A model generated the notes under the pieces. The model was not told the origin of the DNA and did no database searches. It saw only the letters and a list, made by a program, of their open reading frames with translations. The position numbers and the translations under genes are program-made. DNA of 64,000 nt from positions 1-64,000 of the forward strand of contig CAZLDI010000007.1 of NCBI GenBank assembly GCA_964558415.1, in the 5' to 3' direction. The first letter of the stretch is position 1, and every line of letters begins with the position of its first letter. Positions 1 to 9,266 of this stretch are shown piece by piece. Source of the DNA: CAZLDI01 sp964558415. GTDB taxonomy: Bacteria; Chloroflexota; Dehalococcoidia; SM23-28-2; RBG-16-64-32.

Positions 1-326
1 CCACGCCCACGCCTACACCGACGCCCACGCCCACGCCCACGCCCACGCCCACACCTACACCTACACCTACGCCTACGCCAACACCGACACCCACGCCTTC
101 GCCGAGCGTTACGCCTACGCCTACTTCATCGCCGTCATCCTCGCCTCCCGGCGGGCCAAACCCAGTCGGCGGTGAAGTCGGCCTCATTGGGCCGGCGGAC
201 GCCGGCCCTCAGGCGACGGGTCCCGTTCGCGCCGTAAGCCTGGGCATCGCCCTGGCACTGGCTGTGGTGTTCGGGAGTGTTACAGCGGCCGCCGCAACCT
301 GGCTCTTGCGCCGCCGGTCCGTTTAG
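1..326 (+). CDS. C-terminal part of a Thr/Pro-rich surface protein with a membrane anchor (partial)
   Basis: The gene enters from the left edge; its codons start at position 3. The first ~40 codons read as alternating Thr-Pro from an ACGCCC hexamer repeat, a rigid extracellular linker. A Ser/Pro/Gly-rich stretch follows, then one hydrophobic helix ([18 protein letters not shown]) and a basic tail LLRRRSV before TAG at 324-326. This layout fits a secreted protein held in the membrane by a C-terminal helix with cytoplasmic positive charges. The functional domain lies outside the window, so no function can be given. Confidence 0.75.
   Translation, partial: TPTPTPTPTPTPTPTPTPTPTPTPTPTPTPTPSPSVTPTPTSSPSSSPPGGPNPVGGEVGLIGPADAGPQATGPVRAVSLGIALALAVVFGSVTAAAATWLLRRRSV
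3..120 (+). repeat. Hexanucleotide (ACGCCC-like) coding repeat
   Basis: About twenty imperfect copies of ACGCCC, ACACCT and ACGCCT encode Thr-Pro dipeptides. The tract keeps the reading frame open and is likely to vary in length between strains. Confidence 0.8.
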
Positions 327-634
327 CAGTACTCAACCCTGGCCAAGCTACAGCCACAACATGCATTGTTGGTGGCTCCCGCCGCGATCAGCCGCGGTTC
401 GTTGCTTGACAGCCTTCCGTGCCGCCCCTACCATTATCGTCAAAGGCCACATCGAATCGAGCAACACGCTCCTTGGACGTAGACGACCCTCCAGATACCA
501 GCGGCCATCAAGGCCCGCTCTCTTTCCTAACGATTGCCCCCTGTTCCGCGTCTGTCATTGCAAATGCGAACGCGCATAGCGGCCCATGCCACTTGACGAA
601 TCTTCACGGACCGCGGCTCGCTAGCTGATCTGCC
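327..634. other. Intergenic stretch without recognisable gene
   Basis: About 300 bases between the surface-protein tail and the GlmU-like gene. Short open frames on the plus strand have no ribosome site and look like chance Ser/Arg/Pro-rich translation. No terminator, tRNA or clear promoter was found. Confidence 0.5.
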
Positions 635-1363
635 ATGGCCCGCTCTCGCCTGAACTCTCATACCGATGACGCCATGCTCGCTCTGCGTGCCCAGGTCGAA
701 GGCCGGTTGGACGAATGCACGCGCCTGATGGCGGCTGGAGTGCAGATCATCGACCCCATGACAACCTATATCGAGCCCGGTGTCGAAGTCGGCGCCGGCA
801 CGGCCATCTATCCAAACACGACGATCTCAGGAGAGACGATCATCGGCCGCGATTGCCGGATCGGCCCTAACACGATCATCCTGGACAGTCGCATCGGCGA
901 CGAAGCCGTTGTCTTCGCCTCTGTGGTTGAGAGCGCGGCGCTGGAGGCGGGCGTCGACGTCGGCCCCTTTTCTCACCTCCGCCCGGAGACCTACCTCGAA
1001 CACGACGTGCACGTCGGCAATTTCGTGGAGATCAAGGCCTCCCGCATTGGTGCAGGCACAAAGGTGGGCCATTTCAGCTATGTCGGCGACGCACAGGTCG
1101 GTGCGGAGGTCAACATCGGAGCTGGGACGGTCACCTGCAACTACGACGGTAAGAAGAAGAACAAGACGATTATCGAAGACAGTGCATTCATCGGCAGCGA
1201 CACGATGCTCGTGGCGCCGGTGCGCGTCGGACGCGGCGCGGAGACGGCGGCGGGCTCCGTCGTCACGCGAGACGTCCCGGAAGGCGGGCGCGTGATGGGC
1301 GCCCCGGCGCGTGCGAACGATGGCGCCGCTACACGAAGGCAGGTCCGTACCAGGCGTGGATAG
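635..1363 (+). CDS. GlmU-type left-handed beta-helix acyltransferase (acetyltransferase domain only)
   Basis: The 242-residue protein matches the C-terminal half of bifunctional GlmU, which acetylates glucosamine-1-phosphate using acetyl-CoA. Visible are the entry [19 protein letters not shown], hexapeptide turns ([11 protein letters not shown]), [40 protein letters not shown] (its His is in the catalytic position of E. coli GlmU), [12 protein letters not shown] and a VGSDT-like turn. The N-terminal uridylyltransferase domain is absent: only ~35 residues precede the helix. It could be the acetyltransferase half of a split UDP-GlcNAc pathway or act on another sugar phosphate. Start ATG 635 is the first Met before the fold; no strong ribosome site is visible. 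The next gene starts within its last codons. Confidence 0.8.
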   Translation: MARSRLNSHTDDAMLALRAQVEGRLDECTRLMAAGVQIIDPMTTYIEPGVEVGAGTAIYPNTTISGETIIGRDCRIGPNTIILDSRIGDEAVVFASVVESAALEAGVDVGPFSHLRPETYLEHDVHVGNFVEIKASRIGAGTKVGHFSYVGDAQVGAEVNIGAGTVTCNYDGKKKNKTIIEDSAFIGSDTMLVAPVRVGRGAETAAGSVVTRDVPEGGRVMGAPARANDGAATRRQVRTRRG

Positions 1364-2633
1364 CGATTTATGGCCGGGAGCTCTGCTCCTGGTCGCCGGC
1401 GTCATCGCCTTCGTTGCCCTGGTAGCCGCCGAAGCCGGCGTGATCGCCGGTGTGCGCGAACGTGCGTCCCGTGAAGCCGCGGAATCCCGTGGCGACGCCA
1501 TCCGGCGCTTCTACCACGAACGTCAATTGACGCTCTCGTCGCTCGCCCTGGCGCGAAACCTCTCCCTCGTCGGCGTCACCTGTATCATCGTCTTCCTCGT
1601 GATTCGTCAGTGGGAAGACAGCTGGCTGGCGCTGACCGCCACCGCCCTCGCCACCGCCGCCGCCTTCATGCTCCTGCAGGCCCTGCCCCGATTGGTCGTG
1701 GCCCGGGATCCCGCGCGCTGGCAACGGCTCCTGAGGCCCATCGTGGACTTCGTCCGCGTCACGTTCCGGGTTCCAGTCCTCCTCCTCGACACCCCCATGG
1801 CAATCCTTCAGCGGAGGTGGCGGCGCGATGAAACCGAGAGCGGCGCAGAGGTCGAGGAAGCCATCCTTCTTACGGAAATGGACGAGGCCGGCGCCGCCCT
1901 GGAGGAGGGTGAGCGACAGATCATCCGCGGCGTCGTGGAGATGGAGTTCACGACGATACGCGAGGTCATGATCCCGCGGACAGACATAATAGCGGCGGAG
2001 CTTAGCGAGGGCTTCGAGAAGGTCGCCGCCATCATGGTAGATCGTGGCTTCTCGCGCGTCCCGGTGTATGAACGCGACCTCGACCACGTTGTCGGCATCG
2101 CCTACGGCAAACAGGTACTCAAGCATCTATCCAGAAACGGCGACCGCGTGGCGCTGACGGACGTCATCCGCCCGGCGCATTTCGTGCCGGAAAGTAAGAA
2201 AGTCCACGAGATGCTCGCCGAGATGCGCCAGAAGCAGATCTCAATCGCCATCGTCGTCGACGAGTACGGCGGCACGGCGGGTCTCGTCACAATCGAAGAC
2301 CTCCTCGAGGAGCTCGTCGGCGATATCCGCGACGAATTCGATGTCGACGAACAGCATGTGCAACTGATCACCGCCAACGAGGGCATCCTCGACGCCCGCG
2401 TCGGCATCGACGAGCTCAACGAGATGTTCGGCGTCGCCATCCAGAAGGACGACTTCGATAGCATCGGCGGCCTCATCAGCAACGAGCTGGGCCGCATACC
2501 CAGCGCGGGCGACCACGTTCAGGTCAACGGCATCAGCTTCAAGGTGTTGAGTGTCGCCGGCCGGCGGATCAAGAAGGTGCGCGTGAAGAAGACCGAACAC
2601 AAGGCGGGAGAAGCCCAGCAAAACGGCGGGTGA
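1356..2633 (+). CDS. CorC/HlyC-family protein: membrane domain, CBS pair, CorC domain
   Basis: The protein starts with hydrophobic helices of the DUF21 type ([48 protein letters not shown]). A CBS pair follows ([33 protein letters not shown]), then a C-terminal transporter-associated domain ([20 protein letters not shown]). Such proteins are linked to Mg2+/Co2+ or Na+ efflux and sit in the inner membrane with CBS domains in the cytoplasm. The frame is open from GTG 1311, but GTG 1356 puts the first membrane helix ~8 residues in and overlaps the upstream stop by 8 bases, so it is preferred. The membrane part is more divergent than the CBS and CorC parts. Confidence 0.8.
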   Translation: MDSDLWPGALLLVAGVIAFVALVAAEAGVIAGVRERASREAAESRGDAIRRFYHERQLTLSSLALARNLSLVGVTCIIVFLVIRQWEDSWLALTATALATAAAFMLLQALPRLVVARDPARWQRLLRPIVDFVRVTFRVPVLLLDTPMAILQRRWRRDETESGAEVEEAILLTEMDEAGAALEEGERQIIRGVVEMEFTTIREVMIPRTDIIAAELSEGFEKVAAIMVDRGFSRVPVYERDLDHVVGIAYGKQVLKHLSRNGDRVALTDVIRPAHFVPESKKVHEMLAEMRQKQISIAIVVDEYGGTAGLVTIEDLLEELVGDIRDEFDVDEQHVQLITANEGILDARVGIDELNEMFGVAIQKDDFDSIGGLISNELGRIPSAGDHVQVNGISFKVLSVAGRRIKKVRVKKTEHKAGEAQQNGG

Positions 2634-2647
2634 TGACCCTCACCCGG

Positions 2648-2668
2648 TCAGGGCCGCGGATGCGGCCC
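2648..2668 (+). terminator. GC-rich hairpin after the CorC gene, possible terminator
   Basis: GGGCCGC-GGAT-GCGGCCC forms a 7-bp stem directly after the stop codon. It has no U-run, so intrinsic termination is uncertain. Confidence 0.35.
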
Positions 2669-2740
2669 ACCGCCGGGGGCGCAAGTCGCCTCCAGCCACG
2701 GCGAGTGACGCTTACCCCTTTAGTCGGCCCCGAAAGCATG

Positions 2741-2749
2741 TGCTACACT
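2741..2749 (+). promoter_or_regulatory. Extended -10 promoter for dprA
   Basis: TGC-TACACT is an extended -10 box ending 11 bases before ATG 2761. A transcript from it would have almost no 5' leader, consistent with the missing ribosome site before dprA. Confidence 0.5.
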
Positions 2750-2760
2750 TTGCGCCTGAG

Positions 2761-3915
2761 ATGCCAACCGCCATAAAACCGGCAGACACAACCGAAGAAC
2801 TGAAGTACTGGCTGGCCTTCAACCGCCTGCCCGGAATCGGCCGCGTCCGCTACTCTGCCCTGCTCAACCGCTTCGGACGACTTTCGGAAGCGTGGCGTGC
2901 TGGCGCGTCCGACCTACGCGCCGCCGGACTCACCGCAGGCATCGTCCGTAGCATAACCAGCGAACGCGCCGCCGTGGACCCGGATTCTGAACTGGCGCTG
3001 CTGGCGCGGCACGATGTCCGGGCGCTCACCTGGGATGACCATGAATACCCACCGCTACTCAAGGAGACCGACGACCCGCCGCCAGTTCTCTACATCCGCG
3101 GCGACGTCAGCTCTCTGGCAGACTGGTGCGTCTCCGTAGTCGGCACGCGCCGCCCGACTCCGTACGGACGTCAGGTCGCCGAAGAGCTCTCTTCCCAGCT
3201 CGCCTCCAACGGCATCTGCGTGGTCAGTGGCCTCGCCCGCGGCGTTGACGCGATCGCCCACCGTGCCGCGCTTGCGGCCGGCGGCCGCACAATCGCGGTA
3301 ATGGCCAGCGGACTTGACATCGTGTATCCGCCGGAGCACGCGAAGCTGGCGCGGGAGATCGCGGAACACGGAGCCCTGATCAGCGAGCAGCCGCTCGGCA
3401 CGCAGCCCAGAGGAGACTATTTTCCGCGCCGTAATCGTATTATGTCGGGGATCAGCCTCGGCGTTCTCGTAGTCGAAGGCGACGTCAAGAGCGGCGCAGT
3501 CATCACTGCCACCTGCGCGAACGATCAAGGACGCGACGTCTTCGCGGTCCCCGGCAGCATCTTTTCACCACAAAGCCGGGGCACGAACGCGTTAATTAGG
3601 GACGGCGCCAGGCTGGTCCAGAAGGTAGAAGACATCCTGGAGGAGCTCAACCTCACGATGGTCCCGCAGCAGATGGAGATGAAAGAACTGGTCCCTGCAA
3701 CCGATACGGAAGCGGGTCTACTGCGTCATATATCGCAGGAACCGGTGCACATCGACGAAATTTGCCGGCAGAGCGGACTAGCCGCCGCTACCGTCAGCAG
3801 CGTTCTAGCAATGATGGAGCTAAAAGGAATGATCCGCCAGATTGGGCCCATGGCCTACGTCCGCACGAGGCAATCCGGGACCACGCGGCGCGCCGCCGGG
3901 AGCGGGGAGGAATAG
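2761..3915 (+). CDS. dprA: DNA processing protein DprA
   Basis: DprA (Smf) binds single-stranded DNA entering during natural transformation and loads RecA. The 384-residue product has an N-terminal helix-hairpin-helix region (NRLPGIGRVRYSALLNRFG), the Rossmann-like core with GTRRPTPYGR, GLARGVDAIAHRAAL and PRRNRIMSGIS, and a C-terminal winged helix of the DprA_WH type (HIDEICRQSGLAAATVSSVL). An upstream GTG at 2740 lies inside the -10 box, so ATG 2761 is taken as start. The stop is one base before the TTG start of topA, so the two are co-transcribed; dprA-topA-xerC is a common bacterial order. Confidence 0.93.
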   Translation: MPTAIKPADTTEELKYWLAFNRLPGIGRVRYSALLNRFGRLSEAWRAGASDLRAAGLTAGIVRSITSERAAVDPDSELALLARHDVRALTWDDHEYPPLLKETDDPPPVLYIRGDVSSLADWCVSVVGTRRPTPYGRQVAEELSSQLASNGICVVSGLARGVDAIAHRAALAAGGRTIAVMASGLDIVYPPEHAKLAREIAEHGALISEQPLGTQPRGDYFPRRNRIMSGISLGVLVVEGDVKSGAVITATCANDQGRDVFAVPGSIFSPQSRGTNALIRDGARLVQKVEDILEELNLTMVPQQMEMKELVPATDTEAGLLRHISQEPVHIDEICRQSGLAAATVSSVLAMMELKGMIRQIGPMAYVRTRQSGTTRRAAGSGEE

Positions 3916-3916
3916 C

Positions 3917-6205
3917 TTGGCGACCCGCAACTCCGGCAAGAGCCTCGTCATCGTCGAGTCGCCGGCGAAGGCGCGCACGATCTCTCGCATTCTCGGCCCG
4001 AAGTACGACGTCAAGGCCTCGGTCGGTCACGTCCGCGACCTGCCCAAAAAAGACCTCGGCGTTGACGTGGCGAACTCGTTCCTCCCCACGTACGAGGTCA
4101 CCAAAGAGAAGGCCCTGACGGTCCGCGAGATCAAGGAGGCTGGCCGGAAAGCCGGTGAAGTCTTCCTGGCTACAGACCCCGACCGCGAAGGAGAGGCGAT
4201 CGCCTGGCACCTCATAGAGGCGGCCAACCTCCGGGGGCTACCACTCCGCCGTGTCGTCTTCCACGAGATCACCCAGGAAGCCGTCCAGGACGCGTTCCGC
4301 CATCCCAGAGAGATCGACATGAAGCTCGTCGACGCGCAGCAGGCGCGCCGCGTCCTCGATCGTCTCGTCGGCTACAAGCTCAGCCCCTTCCTCTGGAAGA
4401 AGGTCCGCCGCGGCCTTTCCGCCGGGCGGGTGCAGTCAGTGGCCGTCCGCCTCGTCGTGGAGCGCGAGCGGGAGATCCAGGCCTTCGACGCCAGAGAATA
4501 CTGGACCATCGACGCTGAGCTGGAGAAGGCAGGGACAAAGCCGGCCTTTCGCGCCCGTTTCAATGGATACGCCGGAAAACGCGCGAAGCTGGAGATTGCC
4601 AACAAAGACGATGCCGACAAGCTCGAGACCGCCCTGCGCTCCGCAGGATACCGGGTTCTCAGCGTCCAGACGAAGCCGCAGTCGCGTAGACCGGCAGCCC
4701 CGTTCATCACCAGCACGCTCCAGCAAGAAGCCTCGCGGCGCCTCGGCTTCAATGCCAAGCGCACGATGTCGATAGCGCAGCAGCTTTACGAGGGATTGTC
4801 GCTCGGCCCCGCTGCTGAGGTTGGCCTCATCACCTACATGCGCACGGACTCCACCAGTGTAGCCTCGTCCGCGCTCCAGGAAGCTCGGTCGTACATCGCC
4901 GAGCGCTTCGGGCGCGACTTCCTGCCCGCCTCTGCCAGAGAGTACCGCAAGAAGGTCAAGGGGGCGCAGGAAGCGCACGAGGCGATCAGGCCCACCAGCA
5001 TTCGCCGCGAGCCCGAGTCCCTCCGCCGCTTCCTGAAGCCGGAGCAGTTCCGGCTCTACAACCTCATCTGGCAGCGCATGCTCGCCAGCCAGATGGCGGA
5101 TGCCGTGTTCGACGTGACCACCGTCGATATAGAGGCGAAACCAGCCACTGGCCACGCGCTTCTCCTGCGCGCGCAGAACAATCAACTACGCTTCCCCGGT
5201 TTCCGCCAGGTCTACGTAGAGGGCCGCGACGATGACGAAGAGGAAGACCTCGGCAAGAACCCTCTGCCCGCCCTCTCGACCGGCGATGCGCTCCGACTCC
5301 TTGGCCTTTCTCCGGAGCAGCATTTCACAGAGCCACCGCCGCGTTACACGGAGGCTTCGCTGGTCAAGGCGCTGGAAGAGAACGGGATTGGCCGCCCCAG
5401 CACCTACGCGCCCACTATGTCCACTATCCAGGACCGGGGTTATGTCACCAGGGATGGCCGCTATCTGAAGCCCGTAGACCTCGGCGCCGTCGTGAACGAC
5501 CTCCTCGTCGATCACTTCCCAACCTTCGTCGACGTCGGCTTCACCGCGCAGATGGAGACCGAACTGGACGATGTCGCCGCCGGCGAGAGGCAGTGGCAGC
5601 CGGTGGTCGCCGAGTTCTACAACCCGCTCGAAGAGGCGTTGGAGACGGCGACCAAGACCGCGCCGAAGCAGGTTGAGGCCACGGACGAGATATGCACGGA
5701 ATGCGGCAAGCCGATGGTCATTCGCTGGGGCCGCCGCGGCCGCTTCCTCGCCTGCAGCGGCTTCCCAGACTGCAAAAACACCAGGCCGCTGGAAGGCGAG
5801 GCACAACAGCAACCGGAGGAGACTGACCAGAAGTGCCCCGAGTGTGACTCACCGATGGTCGTGCGCACCGGCCGCTACGGTAAGTTCGTATCCTGCTCCC
5901 GCTACCCGGAGTGCAAGGGCCGCGCCCGCGCCCCCACGATCAGCACCGGCGTCCTCTGCCCAACCGATGGCGGCGACCTCCTGCAACGCCGCACGCGCCG
6001 CGGCCGCACTTTCTTCGGTTGCGCCAACTACCCAAAGTGCGACTTCACCACCTGGGCGCGACCCCTTCTGGAGCCCTGTCCCGCCTGCGGCAAGCTCATC
6101 GTCGTCGACCGTGACGATAAGGCGAAGTGCACGGTCTGTGATTGGCGAGGCCCCGCGCCGCAGTCCGCCTCCGAAACCGCCCGAGAGCCCGCCCCGGTCG
6201 GTTGA
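3917..6205 (+). CDS. topA: DNA topoisomerase I
   Basis: Type IA topoisomerase that relaxes negative supercoils through a 5'-phosphotyrosine. The 762-residue protein has the TOPRIM start SLVIVESPAKARTISRIL, the acidic DPDREGEAIAWHL motif and the active-site Tyr in TYMRTDSTS. Its C-terminus carries four zinc-ribbon modules (CTECGKPMVIRWG; CPECDSPMVVRTG; CPTDGGDLLQRR, with CANYPKC; CPACGK with CTVC). The start is TTG 3917, preceded at six bases by a strong GGGGAGG (3904-3910). The frame is open back to 3842, but that part overlaps dprA and is not TopA-like. xerC follows immediately. Confidence 0.95.
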   Translation: MATRNSGKSLVIVESPAKARTISRILGPKYDVKASVGHVRDLPKKDLGVDVANSFLPTYEVTKEKALTVREIKEAGRKAGEVFLATDPDREGEAIAWHLIEAANLRGLPLRRVVFHEITQEAVQDAFRHPREIDMKLVDAQQARRVLDRLVGYKLSPFLWKKVRRGLSAGRVQSVAVRLVVEREREIQAFDAREYWTIDAELEKAGTKPAFRARFNGYAGKRAKLEIANKDDADKLETALRSAGYRVLSVQTKPQSRRPAAPFITSTLQQEASRRLGFNAKRTMSIAQQLYEGLSLGPAAEVGLITYMRTDSTSVASSALQEARSYIAERFGRDFLPASAREYRKKVKGAQEAHEAIRPTSIRREPESLRRFLKPEQFRLYNLIWQRMLASQMADAVFDVTTVDIEAKPATGHALLLRAQNNQLRFPGFRQVYVEGRDDDEEEDLGKNPLPALSTGDALRLLGLSPEQHFTEPPPRYTEASLVKALEENGIGRPSTYAPTMSTIQDRGYVTRDGRYLKPVDLGAVVNDLLVDHFPTFVDVGFTAQMETELDDVAAGERQWQPVVAEFYNPLEEALETATKTAPKQVEATDEICTECGKPMVIRWGRRGRFLACSGFPDCKNTRPLEGEAQQQPEETDQKCPECDSPMVVRTGRYGKFVSCSRYPECKGRARAPTISTGVLCPTDGGDLLQRRTRRGRTFFGCANYPKCDFTTWARPLLEPCPACGKLIVVDRDDKAKCTVCDWRGPAPQSASETAREPAPVG

Positions 6206-6207
6206 TC

Positions 6208-7137
6208 GTGGAAGAGCTGCTCGAAGCCTACCTGCGCACACTCCTCGCTGAGAAGAACCTCTCGCCGCTCACGCTGCGCAACTACCGCGCCGACGTCGCC
6301 GGCTTTCTCCGCCACCTGGAGGACGCGGAGGAAGTCGACTGCTTCGCGGTGGACCGTCAGGCTTTTCGCCGCTACCTCGCGAAGCTCCGCGACGACGGTA
6401 CCGTTACCGCCAGCATCGCCCGCAAGGTCAGCACCGTCCGCGGCTTCTACCGCTTCCTGGTGCGTGAGGGCAGGCTCGAGGCCAATCCTCTCGCTCACGT
6501 CAGCTCTCCCAAGCGCGAGCGGCGCCTGCCCGCCATCCTCAGCAAGGACCACCTCGTGGCCCTTATCGAGTCGGCGGGCGAGCAGACGCCACAAGGCCTC
6601 CGCAACCGCGCCATCCTTGAGATCGCCTACGCCGCCGGGGTCCGGCTGAGCGAGATCGTCGGCTTAGACCTGCGAAACTTAGACTTGGCCGAGCGCACCC
6701 TGTTGGTTCGCGGCAAAGGCAGCAAGGAAAGGATGGTCATCTTCGGCAGCAGCGCGGAGCGTGCAGTCCGTCGTTACCTTTCGGACGGGCGGCCCCACCT
6801 CTCCCGGCTCCAGGAGCCCGCGCTGTTCCTCAACCGTGGCGGCACGCGGCTCTCCGGCCGCTCCGTACAACAGATTGTGCGCCGGCACGCGCTCAAGGCG
6901 GGCCTGGACCAGCGCGTCTTCCCTCATCTGCTCCGTCATTCGTTCGCGACGCATATGCTGGACGGCGGCGCGGACCTCCGCGTGGTACAGGAGCTTCTGG
7001 GTCACGCCAACGCCTCCACGACGCAGATATACACCCATGTCACAGAAGAGCAGGCGCGCCGTGTGTACAACCAGGCGTTCTATAATCAAGTACGGACGCG
7101 AGCACGCGAATCCCACGGCGCTGAGGGTGACTCCTAG
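6208..7137 (+). CDS. xerC: Tyrosine recombinase XerC/XerD
   Basis: A ~309-residue site-specific recombinase that resolves chromosome dimers at dif sites. It has the N-terminal SAM-like core-binding domain (FLRHLEDAEEVDCF; ASIARKVSTVRGFYRFL) and a catalytic domain with Arg (GVRLSEIVGL), Lys (GKGSKERMVIF), His-x-x-Arg (HLLRHSFATHML), His (LLGHANASTTQIY) and nucleophile Tyr (QIYTHV). The start is GTG 6208, or TTG 6202, which overlaps the topA stop. Context with topA and dprA supports a chromosomal Xer rather than a phage integrase. XerC and XerD cannot be told apart here. Confidence 0.9.
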   Translation: MEELLEAYLRTLLAEKNLSPLTLRNYRADVAGFLRHLEDAEEVDCFAVDRQAFRRYLAKLRDDGTVTASIARKVSTVRGFYRFLVREGRLEANPLAHVSSPKRERRLPAILSKDHLVALIESAGEQTPQGLRNRAILEIAYAAGVRLSEIVGLDLRNLDLAERTLLVRGKGSKERMVIFGSSAERAVRRYLSDGRPHLSRLQEPALFLNRGGTRLSGRSVQQIVRRHALKAGLDQRVFPHLLRHSFATHMLDGGADLRVVQELLGHANASTTQIYTHVTEEQARRVYNQAFYNQVRTRARESHGAEGDS

Positions 7138-7143
7138 ATAGTA

Positions 7144-7587
7144 ATGCGCATCCTTCTCATCAACGGCCCCAACCTCAACCTCCTCGGGCGGCGGCAGCCG
7201 GAGATATACGGGCGCACTACCCTCAAGGACATCGTCGACCGCGTTGTCGCCAGAGCCACCGAGCTGGGGGTGGAGATCAGCGCGCACCAGTCGAACAGCG
7301 AAGGGACGGTCGTCGACTTCATCCAGACGGAGGGTCCCGGCGCGGACGGCATCATCGTCAACGCCGGCGCGCTCACCCATTACAGCCTGGCCTTGCGGGA
7401 CGCCTTCGAGGCGATACAGAAGCCTGTTATAGAGGTGCACATCTCCAACATCTACGCCCGCGAGGAGTTCCGCCATCACTCCGTCATCGCGGACATCGCA
7501 CTCGGTCAGATCAGCGGCCTTGGCTGGCGCGGCTACATAGCGGCGCTGGACAGTCTCGTCGGCCTCCTGAAAGACAAGGCCGGTTGA
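7144..7587 (+). CDS. aroQ: 3-dehydroquinate dehydratase, type II
   Basis: Third step of the shikimate pathway: 3-dehydroquinate to 3-dehydroshikimate. The 147-residue protein is of normal length for the dodecameric type II enzyme. It shows NGPNLNLLGRRQPEIYG (catalytic Arg and flexible-lid Tyr), HQSNSEG, IVNAGALTHYS, EVHISNIYAREEFRHHS. It lies 6 bases after xerC, and its stop overlaps the TTG start of the peptidase gene. Confidence 0.95.
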   Translation: MRILLINGPNLNLLGRRQPEIYGRTTLKDIVDRVVARATELGVEISAHQSNSEGTVVDFIQTEGPGADGIIVNAGALTHYSLALRDAFEAIQKPVIEVHISNIYAREEFRHHSVIADIALGQISGLGWRGYIAALDSLVGLLKDKAG

Positions 7588-8696
7588 GCAATCGCGTCGC
7601 GAGGCTGCGTGCAGGGATGGCGGAAGCCAACCTGGACGCCTTCCTCGTCGGCTCTCCCGTCGAGGACATCTTCCACACTCACGCGGCCAACCGCCGCTAT
7701 CTTTCGGGTTTCACAGGCTCCACCGGCTGGCTCCTCATCACCCACGACCAGGCATTCATCGCCGTCGACTTCCGATACGTCGAACAGGCATCCGGCGAGT
7801 GCTCAGGCTTCACGGTGTTCCAGACCACAGGCGGAGTCGACAAATGGCTCAGCCCGCTCGCCGGGGAGGCTAATCTTAGCGGCAAAACAGTCGGCTTCGA
7901 CCCGTCGGACATCACTGTCGCAGCTTTCCAGGCGATAAAGAAGACGTTCGAAGCGATGCCGGTGGGCAGCCGCCCAAAGCTCCTCGCCGCGCGTGCTATC
8001 CTGCCCCAGCTCCGCGTCACCAAAGAACCGGGCGAAATCGCAGCCCTCCAGCGCGCCGTTGATGCCGGGGACGCCGCGTTCACCTGCATCGCCGAACGCC
8101 TGGAACCCGGCTGGACGGAGGCGAGAATCGCCTGGGAGATAGAGATCTACGCCCGCGAGCACGGCGCCCAGGGCATGTCTTTCCCAACCATCGTCGCCGG
8201 CGGCCCCTGGGGCGCCATGCCCCACGCCCAACCACGCGACCGGGCGATCGAAGCCGGCGAACCAGTCGTGATCGACATGGGCGTTATCGTGGACGGCTAC
8301 TGCTCAGATCTCACGCGCACCGTCGTGGCCGGAAAGCCAGACGCGCGGTTCCACGGGATATATGACATCGTCCTCACCGCACAGCGTACCGCCGAAGAGC
8401 TGGTTCGCGCCGGCATGAGCGGCGAAGAGGGGCACATGCTCGCGCACAACGTCATCGCCGAGGCGGGCTACGGCGAGAACTTCGGCCACGGCCTCGGTCA
8501 CGGCGTCGGCCTTCAAGTCCACGAAGCGCCGCGCGTCGCCCGGCTCTCGAAGGATGAACTGAAGGACGGCATGGTCTTCACCATCGAGCCCGGCATCTAT
8601 ATCACAGGCTGGGGTGGCGTTCGCATCGAAGATATGGTCGTGCTGGAGAACGGTAAGGCCCGGATCATGTCGCGCGCGCCAAAGCGAACGGCCTAG
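7584..8696 (+). CDS. pepP: Xaa-Pro aminopeptidase / M24 family metallopeptidase
   Basis: M24 (pita-bread) peptidase that cleaves N-terminal residues before proline. The N-terminal creatinase-like domain (~1-125) starts RVARLRAGMAEANLDAFLV. The catalytic domain carries the five metal ligands: Asp (VIDMGVIVDGYCSDLTRT, two Asp), His (GHGLGHGVGLQVHE), Glu (FTIEPGIY) and Glu (VRIEDMVVLE). It starts at TTG 7584 in a TTGA overlap with aroQ. The aroQ-pepP-efp order is frequent in bacteria. PepQ (a dipeptidase) cannot be excluded. Confidence 0.9.
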   Translation: MSNRVARLRAGMAEANLDAFLVGSPVEDIFHTHAANRRYLSGFTGSTGWLLITHDQAFIAVDFRYVEQASGECSGFTVFQTTGGVDKWLSPLAGEANLSGKTVGFDPSDITVAAFQAIKKTFEAMPVGSRPKLLAARAILPQLRVTKEPGEIAALQRAVDAGDAAFTCIAERLEPGWTEARIAWEIEIYAREHGAQGMSFPTIVAGGPWGAMPHAQPRDRAIEAGEPVVIDMGVIVDGYCSDLTRTVVAGKPDARFHGIYDIVLTAQRTAEELVRAGMSGEEGHMLAHNVIAEAGYGENFGHGLGHGVGLQVHEAPRVARLSKDELKDGMVFTIEPGIYITGWGGVRIEDMVVLENGKARIMSRAPKRTA

Positions 8697-8721
8697 CCTC
8701 GCCCCGGAGGCGTCAGGTCGG

Positions 8722-9225
8722 ATGGATGCAGCGAATTCGCAGGCTCAGCACTGGTCAACCGTGTTCGCCACCGTTGACCGGGCGTTCGGGGCCGCGCCTC
8801 GCCCATCGCAGTTCACTGATCACCCTTTCTGCGAGGAATGCGCCGAAGCGGATGAGTTCTTCCAGAACCTGGATCCCGAGGCCCTGGAAATGGTCACGGA
8901 GGATCCCGTAACCCTGCCCATACCGTTCCTGACCACGCAAGCGTTTCACTACTTCATGCCCGGGCTGGCCCGCTGGCTCCAGCGCGCGGGGCCGGACTAC
9001 TGCGCCGGTGACGTCTTGTTTCACCTGGAGAACCGGCTGGACACATTCGATGAAGAACAGCGGACCGCACTCCGCGATCTCTTGTACGTGGTCTACGACG
9101 CGCTCCAGACGGAGATCCACGAATCCGCCTTCGACTACCCAACGATCTGGCGCATTCTCAATCAACTGGACACGGGGCCACGCCGCCCTGAGGATGACAG
9201 ACGGCGCGCCGACCCGTTAAGGTAA
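8722..9225 (+). CDS. Hypothetical cytoplasmic protein (DUF6714-like)
   Basis: A 167-residue acidic protein without membrane segments. ATG 8722 lies 11 bases after GGAGG; an upstream open frame from 8614 overlaps pepP and is not used. Features include a Cys pair (HPFCEECAEADEF), a central LPIPFLTTQAFHYFMPGLARW and a C-terminal TALRDLLYVVYDALQTE. The pattern resembles small proteins grouped as DUF6714, recalled rather than searched. Its role is unknown; it sits between pepP and efp. Confidence 0.6.
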   Translation: MDAANSQAQHWSTVFATVDRAFGAAPRPSQFTDHPFCEECAEADEFFQNLDPEALEMVTEDPVTLPIPFLTTQAFHYFMPGLARWLQRAGPDYCAGDVLFHLENRLDTFDEEQRTALRDLLYVVYDALQTEIHESAFDYPTIWRILNQLDTGPRRPEDDRRRADPLR

Positions 9226-9266
9226 ATCAGAATCCCGGACAACCGCTTATTACGAGTGAGGGCCAG

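Noticed and set aside
1..125. Short repeated units at the left edge, considered as a CRISPR or satellite array.
   Set aside because: The units are six bases without spacers and translate as Thr-Pro in the frame of the membrane-anchored protein.
277..628. Two overlapping open frames on the plus strand before the GlmU-like gene.
   Set aside because: Ser/Arg/Pro-rich chance translation, no ribosome site, partly overlapping the end of the real upstream gene.
6208..7137. The tyrosine recombinase as a phage integrase.
   Set aside because: It is coupled to topA and dprA and has the normal XerC/D size and order.
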